A DNA stretch of 64,000 nucleotides from Ramazzottius varieornatus (lineage: Eukaryota; Tardigrada; Eutardigrada; Parachela; Ramazzottiidae), in assembly GCA_001949185.1 (NCBI GenBank), contig BDGG01000027.1:1-64000 (forward strand), given 5' to 3'. The notes beneath the pieces are model-generated. The model did not search any database. It had not been told where the DNA came from and saw only the letters and a list, made by a program, of their open reading frames with translations. Of this stretch, positions 25,707-37,900 are shown in pieces. The stretch's first letter is position 1. Each line of letters opens with the position of its first letter. The position numbers and the translations under genes were made by a program.

Positions 25707-27031
25707 ATGGATAGCCGCGGTGAGAAGAGGACTATCGAGACGGAACAGCACGATACGACCCAGCCCAAAAAAGTGCGGCAACGAGTGAAAGTGGAGATGG
25801 ACGACATCCCGAACCAACTGCTGCTGGAGCTCTTCCAGTACTTCGATCATATGGAAAAGTACTATCGACGAGGGTAAGCCACCGCCTAGAAATATCTTGG
25901 AAGTCAAGACCGGAGAAGTTACGCTCAGCACGTTACCTTTGGCGTTCTACTTCGGGCCGTGCCGGGCACAGACCTGACCAGGAACTACCGTAGGAAAAAG
26001 CGCGGTTATCCACCTATGTTTTACATCTTTCGTAGGGTCTCCAAGCGTTGGCGTGTTGTGCTGAAGTCTCGTTCGATCATGATGCAGACGTACTTGGCCA
26101 TCGAAGTCCCTGTTAATGTCAGACCCAACAGTCGTCCTGGGGAAATTTCGGAAGAATTCATTTGGACGGTCGGCAAGCACATCAAGACGATCGTCTTCTA
26201 CGGGCGCAGCGAGAAGTTCGTGACGGCGAGTATGGCTTACATCATCGGGGCTCGCCTGAAACGGTTCACAAAAGCTCAACGAGCAATGTTCCAAGACATC
26301 CAAAGCTACTTCGCGAAGCTCTCAACTACGTCGTGATTAACAACGTCGACTTCATCGGAAGTGTATCTCGCCAGTTGGGACTTGAATATCGTGGTCGTCG
26401 ATCTTACGATAAGGTCATCCTGGGATACCTGGACATTTCCCTGGAACTGCTTGACGAAAAACCTGTGTCACGATACCCCGATTTTCGTGAAGAACATTCG
26501 GGCCGAAAGTATGGGAGGCCAGTCAGCGAACAAGTACAAGATCTGAAGATGATGATCTTAAGTGGCGCATGCTGCCAGCCAATAACAACGGAAATGTGCG
26601 CCGCTTGGGAACTCAACAAGATTGTTTTGAAAGTGGCGCACTTTCCCTGCCAATAACAGTGTCAGTGTGCGCCACTTGGGACAACGGTTCTGTACGTTTT
26701 CTTTGCCGGCTGCGACTGGTTGATCATGTTTTGATGACTTTCTCGTTTTGGAAGGCTGTTTCCAGATGAGTTTTCCTACAACAAGCTGGAGAAGATGCCG
26801 CAGAAGGAGGTGATTCCGTTTGTTCTTCAGAAGCGCGACGTTCCATACCTGTTGTATTGGTGGCTTTTTTTCATGCGGGAGCATGTCAAGCCTATGCACG
26901 ATGTGATTGACCAACGATACCGCAAGAAATACGGGTCGCCCATCCGTGATCCCGAGTACGATGATTATCCAGAGGACGAGGATTCCGACTTCCCAGAGGG
27001 TGAGGATGGTTGTAGTTGGGATGACGAGTGA
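25707..27031 (+). CDS. F-box-like protein with acidic tail; frame uncertain in the middle
   Basis: Exon 1 (25707-25873) and the start of exon 2 (from 26036) join to give an F-box: MDDIPNQLLLELFQYF, then YYRRGVSKRWRVVLKSR. F-boxes bind SKP1 to form SCF ubiquitin ligases, and the rest selects substrates. Exon 2 continues through HIKTIVFYGRSEK to a stop at about 26336. In the next frame a protein-like stretch follows (LLREALNYVVINNVDFIGSV to PVSEQVQDLKMM, about 26300-26560). A last exon (26755-27031) carries EKMPQKEVIPFVLQKRDVPYLLYWW and an acidic end (PEDEDSDFPEGED). Either a splice I did not find or a one-base frame break lies near 26300. No leucine-rich or WD repeats were recognised. Confidence 0.5.
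26560..26735. repeat. 125-bp palindrome family, two adjacent copies
   Basis: AAGTGGCGCATGCTGCCAGC...GTGCGCCGCTTGGGAA is followed directly by AAGTGGCGCACTTTCCCTGC...GTGCGCCACTTGGGACA. Half of an outer arm (TTTCTTTGCCGGC) lies at about 26700. They fall between the middle and last exons of the F-box gene. Confidence 0.75.
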
Positions 27032-27879
27032 GGCTCACACGGCACTAGCGTTAGAAGGACCTTGATGAGCTCGATAAGTCAGAATTTCCTGAATTTTTGC
27101 TACTGTTATCTTATGTTTCGGAGTTCCTGCCACTATCGTGGTAAATCTACTACGAAAAAGCTGGGCCAAAGTTTCTGTCAGAACGACAGAGTTACATTTG
27201 ATATGATGTTTTCTTGATAATGAGACGGTGCTGGAATTTCTCGAATATTTTGCTTCATTATTAGCAACTGATTTAGTATTAGGCGGCATTTGAAACTTCC
27301 CCCGCAGTTTACTGTTGCAATGGCGTCTCTCTTAGGCGGTCATAACTTTCAACTAACAACTTCGAACCGTTGCCTCACTCCCGTAGGTGTCCTTAAAATT
27401 TTATGACCGTCTTCCTTCCTGGAACGATGAAAGGCTTGATGAAAGTTGCGTCTTGACAGCTATTGTGTTACCATTAATTTTATATAGGTATTGTTCACGA
27501 GTACTAATTATTAATACTATGGCGCAGTCGTCTGCGCGTTCGTTTCAGCCAAGGCCTTTGTCATACAGTGTATTTGGCTTTCTAATATAGTTTGCCTTGG
27601 TTCATCCACAGAGCAGTATAACGAAGTTACAGTGTACGTATGCTGCATTGTGGTTTAGCCGAAGCTTTCTTTTGGACCTTAGAACCACTGGCCGTTAGAT
27701 CAAATCTTGATTAGACTGGTACCTGTTTCTGTGAATCCGTTCGCCAGCCGCCAAGATACGTCCTTCGTTTTCCGCTTTTATGTTTGATCACTAGTTGGTT
27801 TCGTCAAAGCTACTCCATTTGCTGCAGCCGGGTTAAGGAAGAATAGAGCATCGAGACAAAAGATTGCGGCTTTGGGAAT

Positions 27880-28560
27880 TACGAAGTTCCAGTCCGCTCG
27901 AAGAGGCACAAAACCCAAGGTGCTCGACCGTGACGATAGACGATCTTCCAAACGGGCCACTACTGGAGATCTGCCAGTTCGTGTGCTTCGATTATGTGGA
28001 AAAATGCGACCGTCGTCGGTTAAGCTTTTATCAAGATTCATGGCCATCTACACATGCTCATGCGCAGGAATTTCTGATCCGTGATGTTCCAGCAAAAGTC
28101 AGAATGGTAACATTTACAAGAATTTTGTCGCAGGGTTTGCCGTCGATGGGAGACCATCGTACAGTATCTTCGCGAATCCGCACTCTTCAACCATACGTCG
28201 TCATCGAAACTCCCAGGAGCTTCGAGCGCTATACTTGTCCACGGGCACCGAAGTCAACGTTGATCGTCCATGAACGAGCAAAGACGATAGTGTTCTACGG
28301 GAAGGAAGAAAAGACCATCTTGGAAGAGCTGTCCAGTGTCAAAGAGAACAGGTTTTCGGTAGCAATGTCCTTTGTTTGCAGACGTTATACACTGCAGTTT
28401 CAGCCGGAGGTGCTCGTAAAACTCGCCCAATTGGAGGTTATCCAACTGATGTTGGGTTCAACTCCGATTTTTAATAGAAGCGACAATTCTACATCCCGTC
28501 CAAATATACATTATGAATTGTTCCCTAAAACAATACTAACGATTTTCAGGAGTGATCGTA
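27880..28560 (+). pseudogene. Degenerate F-box paralogue of the gene at 25707
   Basis: The frame reads VTIDDLPNGPLLEICQFVCF, VEKCDRRR, then a GTTAAG donor and a CAG|G acceptor leading to VCRRWETIVQYLRESAL. This matches the F-box gene upstream, including the intron position. Later, LQPYVVIETPRSFE and AKTIVFYGKEEKT match TYLAIEVP and IKTIVFYGRSEK of that gene but are in a different frame, so a one-base frameshift lies near 28175. No convincing start codon or acidic tail was found. It is a tandem duplicate about 1 kb downstream of the parent. Confidence 0.6.
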
Positions 28561-28889
28561 AAGTTGAGACATACTGTACGTGTACCGGTGGGCCAATCAC
28601 CGGAGGGATTATGTGCCTCCTCATCGCATGTTGCAGAGCAAGCAGATGCCAGAACAAGCACTGGGGGAGCCACATGATGTGTTTATGCGTCGATGTGATG
28701 TGAGGTCCCGGCTGCGTCGCCTGAGCTCCCCGCGCTCGAGGCCGACATTCCGCTTCAATGCATGCCTGAGAGAATGGACCTCCAATCCTGTTTGCGTTCT
28801 ACGCTGCAAACTACCCTGAGCCCGCTGAACCTTAATAACTGACCACCATCTATATTTGAGGCCGGCAAACAATCTCACGGTAACTGCAC

Positions 28890-29060
28890 AATGTGAAGTG
28901 GCGCACGCGGCCAGCCAAACACCGAAAAAACATGCGCCACTCGACAATATCGTTTTCGTAGGTGGCGCATGTTTGCAGCCAACAACCTACGATGTAAAAA
29001 ACTGCGTGACTTGCAATAACGATCATACGAGATTGCTTACCGGCTTCCCATGTCATTTTT
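28890..29060. repeat. 125-bp palindrome family, one and a half copies (intergenic)
   Basis: AAGTGGCGCACGCGGCCAGC...CATGCGCCACTCG is followed by AGGTGGCGCATGTTTGCAGC and a degraded outer arm (GCTTACCGGCTTCCCATG). This is one of the few copies outside an intron. It lies between the F-box relic and the 3' end of the PRDM gene. Confidence 0.65.
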
Positions 29061-29320
29061 AGTAGGAATTACTGTAGCAAGATAACATTTTATCGCTTCT
29101 GCAACGCCCAGTGCAACTTTTTCCGAGTCCTACTGCCACTGGTAACCCGCTTCTGCTCGTTACAACGGGTTTGATTTCCTCCTGTATGCCCTCTCTGTAC
29201 AGGACTACGAACGCGGCCGCAAAATTTTTCCCGTACGACATACGAAACTTTCTAAGCAACAATAATTCAAGTCAAATGTATTTACAAAAAGAAATGCACG
29301 GTAAGAGATCTCATGCAATA

Positions 29321-32273
29321 TCAAGCCGGCGAAGGCTCCTGGGAAAGCAATTTGGCATGTTTGAGCCACTGGTGTTCCAACAATCGTTCCTCGCTATTGT
29401 ACTGCCTGTGGCAATATTTGCACACTTCCGCGTTGGCGAAAGACTCTGCCACCCTCTCCGAACGCCCTTTAAGCGTATACTGCCGATGGGGATTATGCAG
29501 TCTTTTTTGGTGGTCCATCAGTTTCACTTGTCGCTTGAACTTTCTTCCACAAATATCGCAGGGATAGTTGAAGACGTCAGAATGGACAACCGCGTGGCGT
29601 GTCAGCTGTTCCATCCGGCGAGAGGCTTTCTGGCATACACCGCACACGATGTCTTTGGGCAGGTGTTGCTCTTTCATGTGGCGGCGGAGAACCAGCCAGC
29701 TATCGTAGACTTTCTTGCAGATGCGGCAGGAGAACTTCCCATTGACTCTGTGAGTCTCGCTGTGGGCGTTCAGTGAGTGGGAGCCAGAGAATGTCTCTAG
29801 GCACACAGGGCATTCGAAACCTTTCCGCGACCCATGTTGCTGGAAGAGAGAAAAGGTTGTAATGATACTAATTGGGATATGCGGGCAAACGAATTGAACC
29901 AGATCATCTTCCAAAGTGACGCACACCATCGGTCAGAAACAATGAAAACTTGCGCTCCGTTAGGTGACTGTCTGGTTCAGTTCATTTGGCCAGGGTTTAG
30001 TTGTAACTTGCCCGAACCCCCAAAAAACTTTAAATAAAATAAAAGACGAAAGATCGACAAAAGAAATTATTCTTTGAAAAGGTTCGGGAAGCAAACTACT
30101 AAAACACGACTTACAAAGTTTTCGTGCGACTTGAGGCCAGCCAACGTCACGAACTTCCCGTCGCACTTATCACATCCAAACGGCTTGACCACTTCGCCCA
30201 TATGCAGTCTCTCATTGTGCCTGGCCAGCATCTTCTCCGAAGCCAGCACCTTCCCACAGGTTTCACATGGCATACCCCTCTTCTTGTTATAGTACCTCTG
30301 GTGTTCGGCAACGTGTTTCACCAGATGCTCGAACGACGGCATTTCCGTCTCACAGCCCGGACACTTCTTCGGTCCCGGCGTAGCCAGTTCCCTGGGAATT
30401 TCGGTTCGATGTGTGGTCTCATGGATAGCCAACAAGCCCGGAATACGAAATTCCGCTAAGCACCCTTCTGCTTTACAGGGATGCTCGTAATGACGATGCT
30501 TGGCTAGCAACGTCGACGCCGTAGTCAGTTTCTTCTCCACTAACAACCGCTCAACTTCGGTCAGAGGTTTCTCTTTGCGACCAGATCTCTTTGTGGGTTT
30601 AGTTAATTCTACTAAGGCACCACAAATTTCTATCTGTTTAAGTCTTTTCCTCTGTATTTTCTTTGGCTTCGGACTCTGACGTTGCATACGTTCTGCTTCA
30701 TAGTCTGCATCGTCTGGGTTATTTTCTTCCTCCTGGTCGTCATCCTCGGCAACGCCTTCCACCGGTTTGGACAACAGTTCCTTCGTGAGTTCAGCGTACG
30801 TCCGCCGTCCTTTGAGCACGCTTATCGCCTCTTGCCGCTTTCGTTTCTTGGGACGTGGAGGAAGACTTCCTTGATGGAACATCTCGGGAGATGGGAGACC
30901 GACGTCGTTGGCGACGAGATCGATCACCCGCAAGTCCAATCGCTCTTCGGCCGGCAGGAGAGACATGAATGAGTTCTCTTCGATCCTCAAAGGCGGCGGA
31001 AGTTGGAAGTTCTCAGGGTTCTTAGTGAGTGCTTTCTTGGTTCCGGCATCGGCTCGGACTTTCCCAATGGCCAAAGCATACTGAAACAATTAGAGATTAA
31101 ATTTTGACCTGGGCAAAGAACATTCAGAATTTTTAGAATGTCGGCAAATGACTTAGGGCATGATCGCTCTGCAAAGTGGGGGCAAACTTTCAGCAAATGA
31201 CACTAAAAAACGTGCGTCACCTGGGAAAATGGTCGTGTTCAGGGCGTTTGCCGGCGTCCCATGTTACCTGGTAAGAGTATCCGACACAGAGTTCTTCATC
31301 TTCCAGAATCGGTTTCAACGCGGTGAAGTAAACTTGTCGGCCGTGCTGGTAAGCCATCAGGTTAACCTTGTTAGGTGTGTCCGATATTCGGACGAACTTC
31401 ATCCAGTTGCTTCCGTTGTCGGACTCTAGGTTGTAGTGGAAAAGTTTGTTTTCGAGGACAAGCCCGAAATGAAATGGGCGAAGAGAGGACACCGGGTCGA
31501 CCAGCACTCCATGCAGTGGACCGAAGGCTGTACCAGCTTGGACAGATGTTCGAGCGAACACACCTTTCGGCTTCTTCGATTCTGGAAATCAAACATCCAA
31601 GTGTAACTCTTCAATAGTAAGTTCTGATAACTCGCGCATTACGTCATGGAATTGACTGTAAGTATAAGCGACACCGTGATGTCACTGCGCGACCTAAGAT
31701 GGGCAATATTATCTTACTTTGCATTCCGTCTTTCAAGTCACGGATATCCAGCTGCCATGGTAGTGTAGCGTACGCGCGTGGAAGGAGAGCTTGGTCCGCG
31801 ATGATGGTTGGACATCGGTCGATACAAGGTCCGTTTTCCCCCTTTTGGCACAGTTCACACCCTGAAAAGGAACAGATGCAAACTTAATGGTGACCACGAT
31901 AAAACAATGGCAACGTACGTGGTATAAAGGAACGGCTTATTCGCTCGGCAGCAACAAGGCTTTGTTCCATCGTACACTTCACCCAGGAGTATGCTTTGGC
32001 TTCCAGAGAATGGAATGGCTGGACTGCTGGAGACGGGAAGAAGTCACTGAGGAAAAATTAATTTGGTCCGAGGATTCTGGATAATGAGGAGAATGCGTCG
32101 CCTTCAAAACATCAGTGAATGCCGTCACCAGCCGTTTTCCTACTCGCAAACCCACCTTTGAGACTGTGAACGACGAGTCTCGGCCTCTCGGGTCGGTTAA
32201 ATCGTGACCAACGCTGGTAGGCGAACGCTTGATTGATTCTTGGGCTTGATTTGTCATGAGGACGGAATGCCAT
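29321..32273 (-). CDS. PRDM-type zinc-finger protein (PR/SET domain plus nine C2H2 fingers)
   Basis: The secure exons are 31861-31718, 31581-31268, 31080-30115 and 29839-29321. Less certain 5' exons lie near 32273-32155 and 32026-31919. A zinc-knuckle-like CELCQKGENGPCIDRC precedes LPWQLDIRD. The PR/SET domain (KPKGVFARTSVQAGTAFGPL to EDEELCVGYSYQ) follows. After a basic and acidic linker come nine C2H2 fingers, the fourth split by the last intron. PRDM proteins are nuclear DNA-binding regulators, some with histone methyltransferase activity. The SET motif here reads KVNLMAYQHG, which lacks the NHxC consensus of active SET enzymes but is normal for PRDMs. The order of knuckle, PR domain and fingers resembles the PRDM7/9/11 side of the family; orthology is not settled. 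Introns 4 and 5 are mostly palindromic repeat. Confidence 0.85.
29880..30015. repeat. 125-bp palindrome family copy in PRDM intron
   Basis: The outer arms GGCAAACGAATTGAACCAGAT and ATCTGGTTCAGTT-like (here GTCTGGTTCAGTTCATTTGGCC) flank an inner, more diverged AAAGTGACGCACACC...CTTGCGCTCCG core. Confidence 0.7.
31140..31265. repeat. 125-bp palindrome family copy abutting a splice donor
   Basis: The core ACGTGCGTCACCTGGGAAAA and outer arm GCGTTTGCCGGCGTCCCATG run up to within a few bases of the PRDM exon donor at 31267. The other arm (GCAAAGTGGGGGCAAAC) is degraded. The element makes up most of this 187-nt intron. Confidence 0.65.
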
Positions 32274-32393
32274 TTCAAAATTCGAATTCTCGAACTTCGA
32301 ACTGCTTCGCACATCTCCCTTCTCCAAAGCTCCTCCACTTTATTCAGAGCTCACGCGAGTTGTCACGCGTGTTCTGCTCTCTTTTTAGGAACG
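32274..32393. promoter_or_regulatory. Short head-to-head promoter region (PRDM gene / dsRNA-binding gene)
   Basis: About 120 bases separate the most likely start of the minus-strand PRDM gene (32273, or 32257 in another frame) from the ATG of the plus-strand dsRNA-binding gene (32394). Unless one gene has a remote 5' exon, both must be driven from this interval or with overlapping transcripts. No TATA box stands out. Confidence 0.45.
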
Positions 32394-34518
32394 ATGGATG
32401 TTCAGCCGGCGCCTGTCGCGAAGCACGCCAATCGTACAAAGGGGAACGACATGGTAAACATCAAACTGCAGCCAAAGGATGCGTCGTCCATCGAGACCAG
32501 CAACTCGTACGAGACAGACTACTTTCACCCTGAAAATGGAACCAGCGAAAACGGCGTCAGCGTCCAGGAATATCTCGCTGTCGAGCGCGAACAACCCACA
32601 GATGGACACGTCATGCTACAGGCAGCTAATGGGCAAGAACAAGCTCCGCCACAGCAAAAGCCACCTCAACCGGAAGTGCAACAAACTCAGTATTCGCAAG
32701 CTACACTCGTCCTGTATCCAGGTCCAAACCCCATTGGAGCTCTGTACGAGTTCGCTCAGAAATGCAAATGGGAACGACCAGTGTATGATGAAGTGGAAAC
32801 ACCGGGCTATGATCCGAAATACCACAAGCAAGGCGCTTGGGGACGATTCCACGCTACCCTCACCGTTCCTGGCCAGAACTTGAAAGCCTACGCTTATGGT
32901 AATAAGAAAGCAACGGCCAAGAAACAAGCGGCGGAGAACCTCATCGCCAAGATTAATGGGTACACGGTGAACGAGAGTAACGGCATCAACGCGCCGTTGT
33001 ACACTTCGGCAGAATACGTTCGGCCTGGAATAGATAAAGTCGACGCCGGAAATGGTGCAGATGGCGAAGAACAAGCTCCGATTCCCACAGGGTAAATTCG
33101 AGCTGTTCTTTCAGTCGTTTCGGAATCCTTTGACATTATCCAGTTTTAGGAAGCGACAACTGGATGCATCGATAGACAGCTCCGGTCCCGAAGAGAAGTT
33201 GCCGTTGAAGGATCCTCTGAATCCATTTCCTAGGTAGCTATTCGAGCTCGGCATACAACTTCGATAATTGTGATCGTTTCCCAAGTTTCAGCGTCATTGG
33301 CTGATAGCGTGCGCTACTCGTAACCTGCAAACAATTTTTCTGGGTGGCGCAGTGTTTTCAGTATTATTGGCTGTAGGGGTGCGCCACTGGGGAAAGCGAT
33401 CTTGCCGGGCGAAATCTCCCACTAATTCTTTGATGAATTATCTCTTCGAACCTATCTCTCTAATGATTTTCGATTGCAGTTTGCAGCATATCTTGAAGAA
33501 ATGTAAATGGCCACAAGCCACCATTGTCGATGACGAGGACAAGTCTTTTCACAAGTTCACCACCACCGTCTGCGTGGGTCCCGCGGACGACCCCGAGAGG
33601 TTCCGGACGTCCGCCGCCGCCACCAAGATGAGAGAGGCCAAACAGAGCGCGCTCATGGCTATGTTTAAGGAGCTCGAAAGCTCGCGGTATTTCATGGGCT
33701 TGTGGAGAATCGTCTCCGAACTTCGAACCAACGGAAACACTCCAGCGAAGGTAATATCTTAGTCATTTGATTCTTGATTGGTGCGCCACTTCAGTTGAAA
33801 TACTGTGGATTGAGAAGGCAGATGAAATGTACCACTCAAGATTTCGACCTTATACGTTTCCTTTGCCGTCTGCCGATTATTAATTTTCTGTCCGCGTTTT
33901 TTTGTCTTTGATCACTTTCTTACATTTTAGAGAGCCAAAGTCCACAAGGCCATCGTGGAGTACGGTCTAAACAACACAGCCTTTCTCACCACACTCCAGC
34001 CTTCCGACATGGGAGACGACTCCGAGATGCTCGTCGATTCCGCCTTGCAGAAACAAGGGCGGAATCCAGCCAGCACGCCCTACCAGTCCATGGGAACGCG
34101 TCTTGGCCTCGTCCTGAAGCATATGAAAGATTTCGCCAAGACCGCAGCCTCGTTCCTGGGTAGTCCTTCCGTGGAAGAAGCTAACGGCTGGGGTGACGGT
34201 GAAGAGAAGCGTCGGTATGTTCCTTGCTCGGCGTTACTCGAAACGGTCGCGAGAAAAATGCCGGCTGCGCTGTCCATGACTGTACACTTTGACAAGGAGA
34301 CGAACGTGGAAGCAAGTGAAGAGGATTTGGGTGAGCCGAAAAAACAGGAAGTTGGGTTGGAAGTGCGGTGGTGCGATGAAAATACGGCCTTCCCGAGGTC
34401 GCAGAGTCTCAGAGGCACTGGACCATCCTACATGGCAGCCAAAGATAACGCAGCTTCGAAGTTCTTTTTACATTATGGGCTACGCGATGATGAATTTGAG
34501 ATTCTTCGGGTCGGTTGA
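32394..34518 (+). CDS. Double-stranded-RNA-binding domain protein
   Basis: Four exons (32394-33091, 33150-33233, 33480-33750, 33931-34518) encode 546 residues. The first dsRBD, about residues 109-184, is canonical: NPIGALYEFAQKCKWERPVY, GRFHATLTVPGQ, YGNKKATAKKQAAENLIAKI. A second, more diverged one (NPFPSLQHILKKCKWPQATI to SAAATKMREAKQSALMAMF) is assembled across intron 2. The C-terminal 200 residues may hold a third degenerate copy (TRLGLVLKHMKDFAKT to NAASKFFLHYGL). The N-terminus is Gln/Pro-rich. No catalytic domain (helicase, deaminase, RNase III) is present, so it is probably an RNA-binding cofactor. I could not assign it to Staufen, TARBP2, ILF3 or another named family. Confidence 0.8.
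33290..33410. repeat. 125-bp palindrome family, fragments in intron 2 of the dsRNA-binding gene
   Basis: A partial copy (GCGTGCGCTACTCG) is followed by a fuller one (GGGTGGCGCAGTG...GGGTGCGCCACTGGGGAAAGCGATCTTG). They fill much of the 246-nt intron. Confidence 0.65.
33778..33885. repeat. 125-bp palindrome family, degraded copy in intron 3 of the dsRNA-binding gene
   Basis: GGTGCGCCACTTCAG and a later GTTTCCTTTGCCGTCTGCCG outer arm remain; the pairing between the arms is partly lost. Confidence 0.5.
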
Positions 34519-34999
34519 AACTTTGTTCTTAACTTTCTCGCGGGGGCTTTTTTTACGGTTTGCGGCCTGAGGTTTTGTTACTCGACGTTCAAGATATTGA
34601 TTTTTGTTGCTCATCACCTACCGTGTTCGCTTCTTTCGTTTTTCTAGTGTTCGAATTTTGAATAACTTTCTTCCTGGTTGCACATTAGCTTCGTAAAGAG
34701 AGTTAAGAGACTCTGGTGTCGAACTTGTGCTTGGATGACGTCGAGCAGTGACGTCATGCTCCATGCGAGGCGGGCAATGATCCTTTTTCGTCCCATGTTC
34801 CTTTTTTTTCATGATCTTCAGTCAAGTTTGTCCTACTGAGTATTTGCACGATGCGCAGAAATGTTCTTTCCTTCCGTTTGGCCCGTAACGATTTATTTTC
34901 CCTCCGTAAAGTTTACCCGTGCTATACCTCGAAAAATATCATCCTTTCCCATTGCTCGGAGAGTAGTGCGGCCGAACGCTCAATCACAGGAAAATTAAA

Positions 35000-37900
35000 T
35001 CACTTCTTTCCGAAAGTCGAATTCTTGATCCATTTTTCGAACGTTGCCGGGGGCTTCTTCATGCTCGTCTGTGTAGCGGAGGTCAAGGATACCGTGGATA
35101 GTCTTCTTTCTCTTTCGTTCCCCGCATCACGAACCGCGAGGGTGCTAACCACCATGCCCAGTGGCTCGTCGTTCTCGTCCATGACAGTGAGAACAGGCTG
35201 CGACAGGAACTGAGGTTCGACTCTCCCCTTAAACTCGGAGGCATCTTCCACCACGATTGGAAGATGTCTCGGGTCCGCCTGTAATTGAAAGAAAGTCATC
35301 GAACACATTCTCAGTCATCGACATTCTCAGTTTTCAAGTCAACAAGTCGACCTCATCCCGAATGCTGATCACTGCCTCTTCAAGTTCACTATTACCAATA
35401 AGCGGGAGCTCGGCAAACCACCTGAACCAGATTGTGTCAAGTGGTGCACGTTCCAGCCCTATATCACTGAGAACGTGCGTCACGTGGGAAAACGATCTGG
35501 TCCAGTCTGTTTGTCGAGCTCCTGCATACGGTCGGTAAATCTTTACCTCCTGCATTTCGTTCATGGCCTGTCGGACAGCATCATGCACCGTCACGAATAG
35601 GTTACTTCCGTTGAGGTCCTCCGTGAGCCCACACAAGGATAAGAATTCCCTCATATTAGCTTTACATGCAGCCAGGAACAGCTTCATTCCTAGTTCGTGA
35701 CACTCCGCCGCAAACTCTTTGACGACCTTGATCCCGTTGATGTCCACGAAGCAGATGCTGGAGCAGTCAATGATGACATACTTGACGGGTTGTTCGAAGT
35801 AGTCCGCGGTCCAGGTCGCCACGTCCACCATGCTAGGCTTATTGTCTTTTTCCGGATAATACACCAGCTCAGCTGACAGGATACGCCTGTGGGAGTCATC
35901 GTGGAACTCTGAGTTATGATGATGCCGACTTCTGTGGTGTGCCGAATCGCTCTTGAGGTGCAATTTAGCTAGCGAGCGGACGCGGTTGGCGAAGTAGTCG
36001 GCGTTGGCGAAGTACAGGGGAGCATCGAAACGAATGACTTTACACCCATCGACTTCCGCTGCCTGTGGGGAACCAAATCTTGTTTACGGAAAACCATCAC
36101 GAAGAGATCGTGAAGACTTACCGATTTGTAGACGTCAGCTCGCTTATAGATGTCGGTACCCAATGCTCTTCCCAGAACGGGGACATCGGGTACTTGGGTC
36201 CTGAACACTACGGTCAGTAGGCTCCATCCTACTGCCGCGGCCAGGCCAATGTCGACGTCAAGTAAAATTACTGCCAGCAAGGACACCACGAAGACCGACT
36301 ACAAGAAAAATTGCTGATGTAGGCCTGATTGTGAGGTACTACTCCGAAAAAGTGTGTCACCCAATGTTTCTCTTACCGTATCAGCTGCAGAAATCTTCCA
36401 CAGGTTCGGGATTTCCGTCACTTGTTTCATCAGACCGATCAAGGCGACCATGACGATGCAGCCCAAACAAGCGTTCGGCAAAGGCTCCTACAAGAATATT
36501 TTTTTGTCATCAGGAAGAGTATTCCCTACGTTGCGAAACTGTGGATTAACGCACCAGAAGTTCGCCAAGAGCTAACAGGACGACCAGGACCAAGCACGCC
36601 GCTATGATGCTGACCAGCTGTGTCTGGCCACCAACCGAAGTTTGTACTGCAGTTCGACCCAGGGATCCCGTGGACGGAATGCACTGGAAGAACCCCGCGA
36701 AGATATTAGTACAGCCCATAGCACGGAGTTCCTGGTTTGAATCCACCGTGTACTTGTACTTAGACGCGAACAACTTCGCAAGCGAGAAGGTTATGGCGAA
36801 GGAGACTATCGCAATTGCGAAACTGTCGATCGCAAAGGAGGACACCAGCGAGAGATCAGGGACACGGGGTTCCGGCATGCCCAGTGGGATATTCCCGATC
36901 ACGGAGACGTTGTAGTTGGGTTTCAAGCCCATACAGTACGAAGCCAGAGCGCCGCCTATAACCTTTGGAAAGTTGCAAAATAATGGACCCTAGGCAAACG
37001 AATCCAACGAGATTCTTTTCCCAAGTGGCGCATGCTCTCGGTCAGTGACAATCAAAACGTGCGCCACTTGGGAACTAGAAAACATCGTTTTTGCACTTAG
37101 AGCACACTTCCAGCCGATTAAACTGAAGATGTGCGCCACGTAGGAAAACAATCTTGTAGTTTCTTTGTCGAGCCTCTAAATAACTTCAAATGAATTGGCT
37201 CAGCTCACGAAAGACAGTTCACCTACAATCAAGAGCTCGCTGGGAACTGGAAATCGTACAGGAAGCCTCTTTTGAATCCAGTTATTTTCGTTGAATGAAA
37301 ATTTCACAGTGATGAGGAAGATGAGGCAAACAGCAGACAGTATCAGAGTAGGCTGGTTCGCTGTGCCTAGGTTCCGGAAGATATCCGTGTAGGTCTGGAC
37401 AGAAGTCAAATTAAAAAACCATCGCGTTCCTGAGAACGTGTTTATTGTTTTGTCCTTACGTAGAATAAATTCAGCGGACCATTGTACGTCCCAATTCCGC
37501 GCAGACCAAGAACAGGCCTACCGGTCGAGGAACATGGTCAATGTCTCCATGTTCACTGCAACGCGTCTGGATTCGAGACCTCGTCATTTTGTAGCTTACT
37601 TTACTTGGCTTGTGAAGACATGGAATGCAGCTCCGGTTGTGAACCCTTTGACCAGCTGGTCCGACAGGTATACGGAAAGGTAACCCAGGCCGAGAAGCCC
37701 CATCAAGGCCTGAAAAACAAACCGCGATATTCCAAGACAAAGAAGGAGGACGCACAAACGCCGGTACATACCTGCCACAATCCCACCATGGTCGTAAGTG
37801 CAATGGCGGCCGCAATTTTCGCTTCGAGGTTTCCATCGTCTCCATCAATGTCCACGACTTCACCCATAGAATCGTTCCCCGTTAAATTGCCGATCTCGGT

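Noticed and set aside
25947-26303. 118-residue minus-strand frame
   Set aside because: It is antisense to the F-box gene, with no signature of its own.
31979-32338. 119-residue minus-strand open frame as the first exon of the PRDM gene in one piece
   Set aside because: Its end does not join in frame to the downstream exon. A different frame starting at 32273 joins better, so the long frame is probably partly intron.
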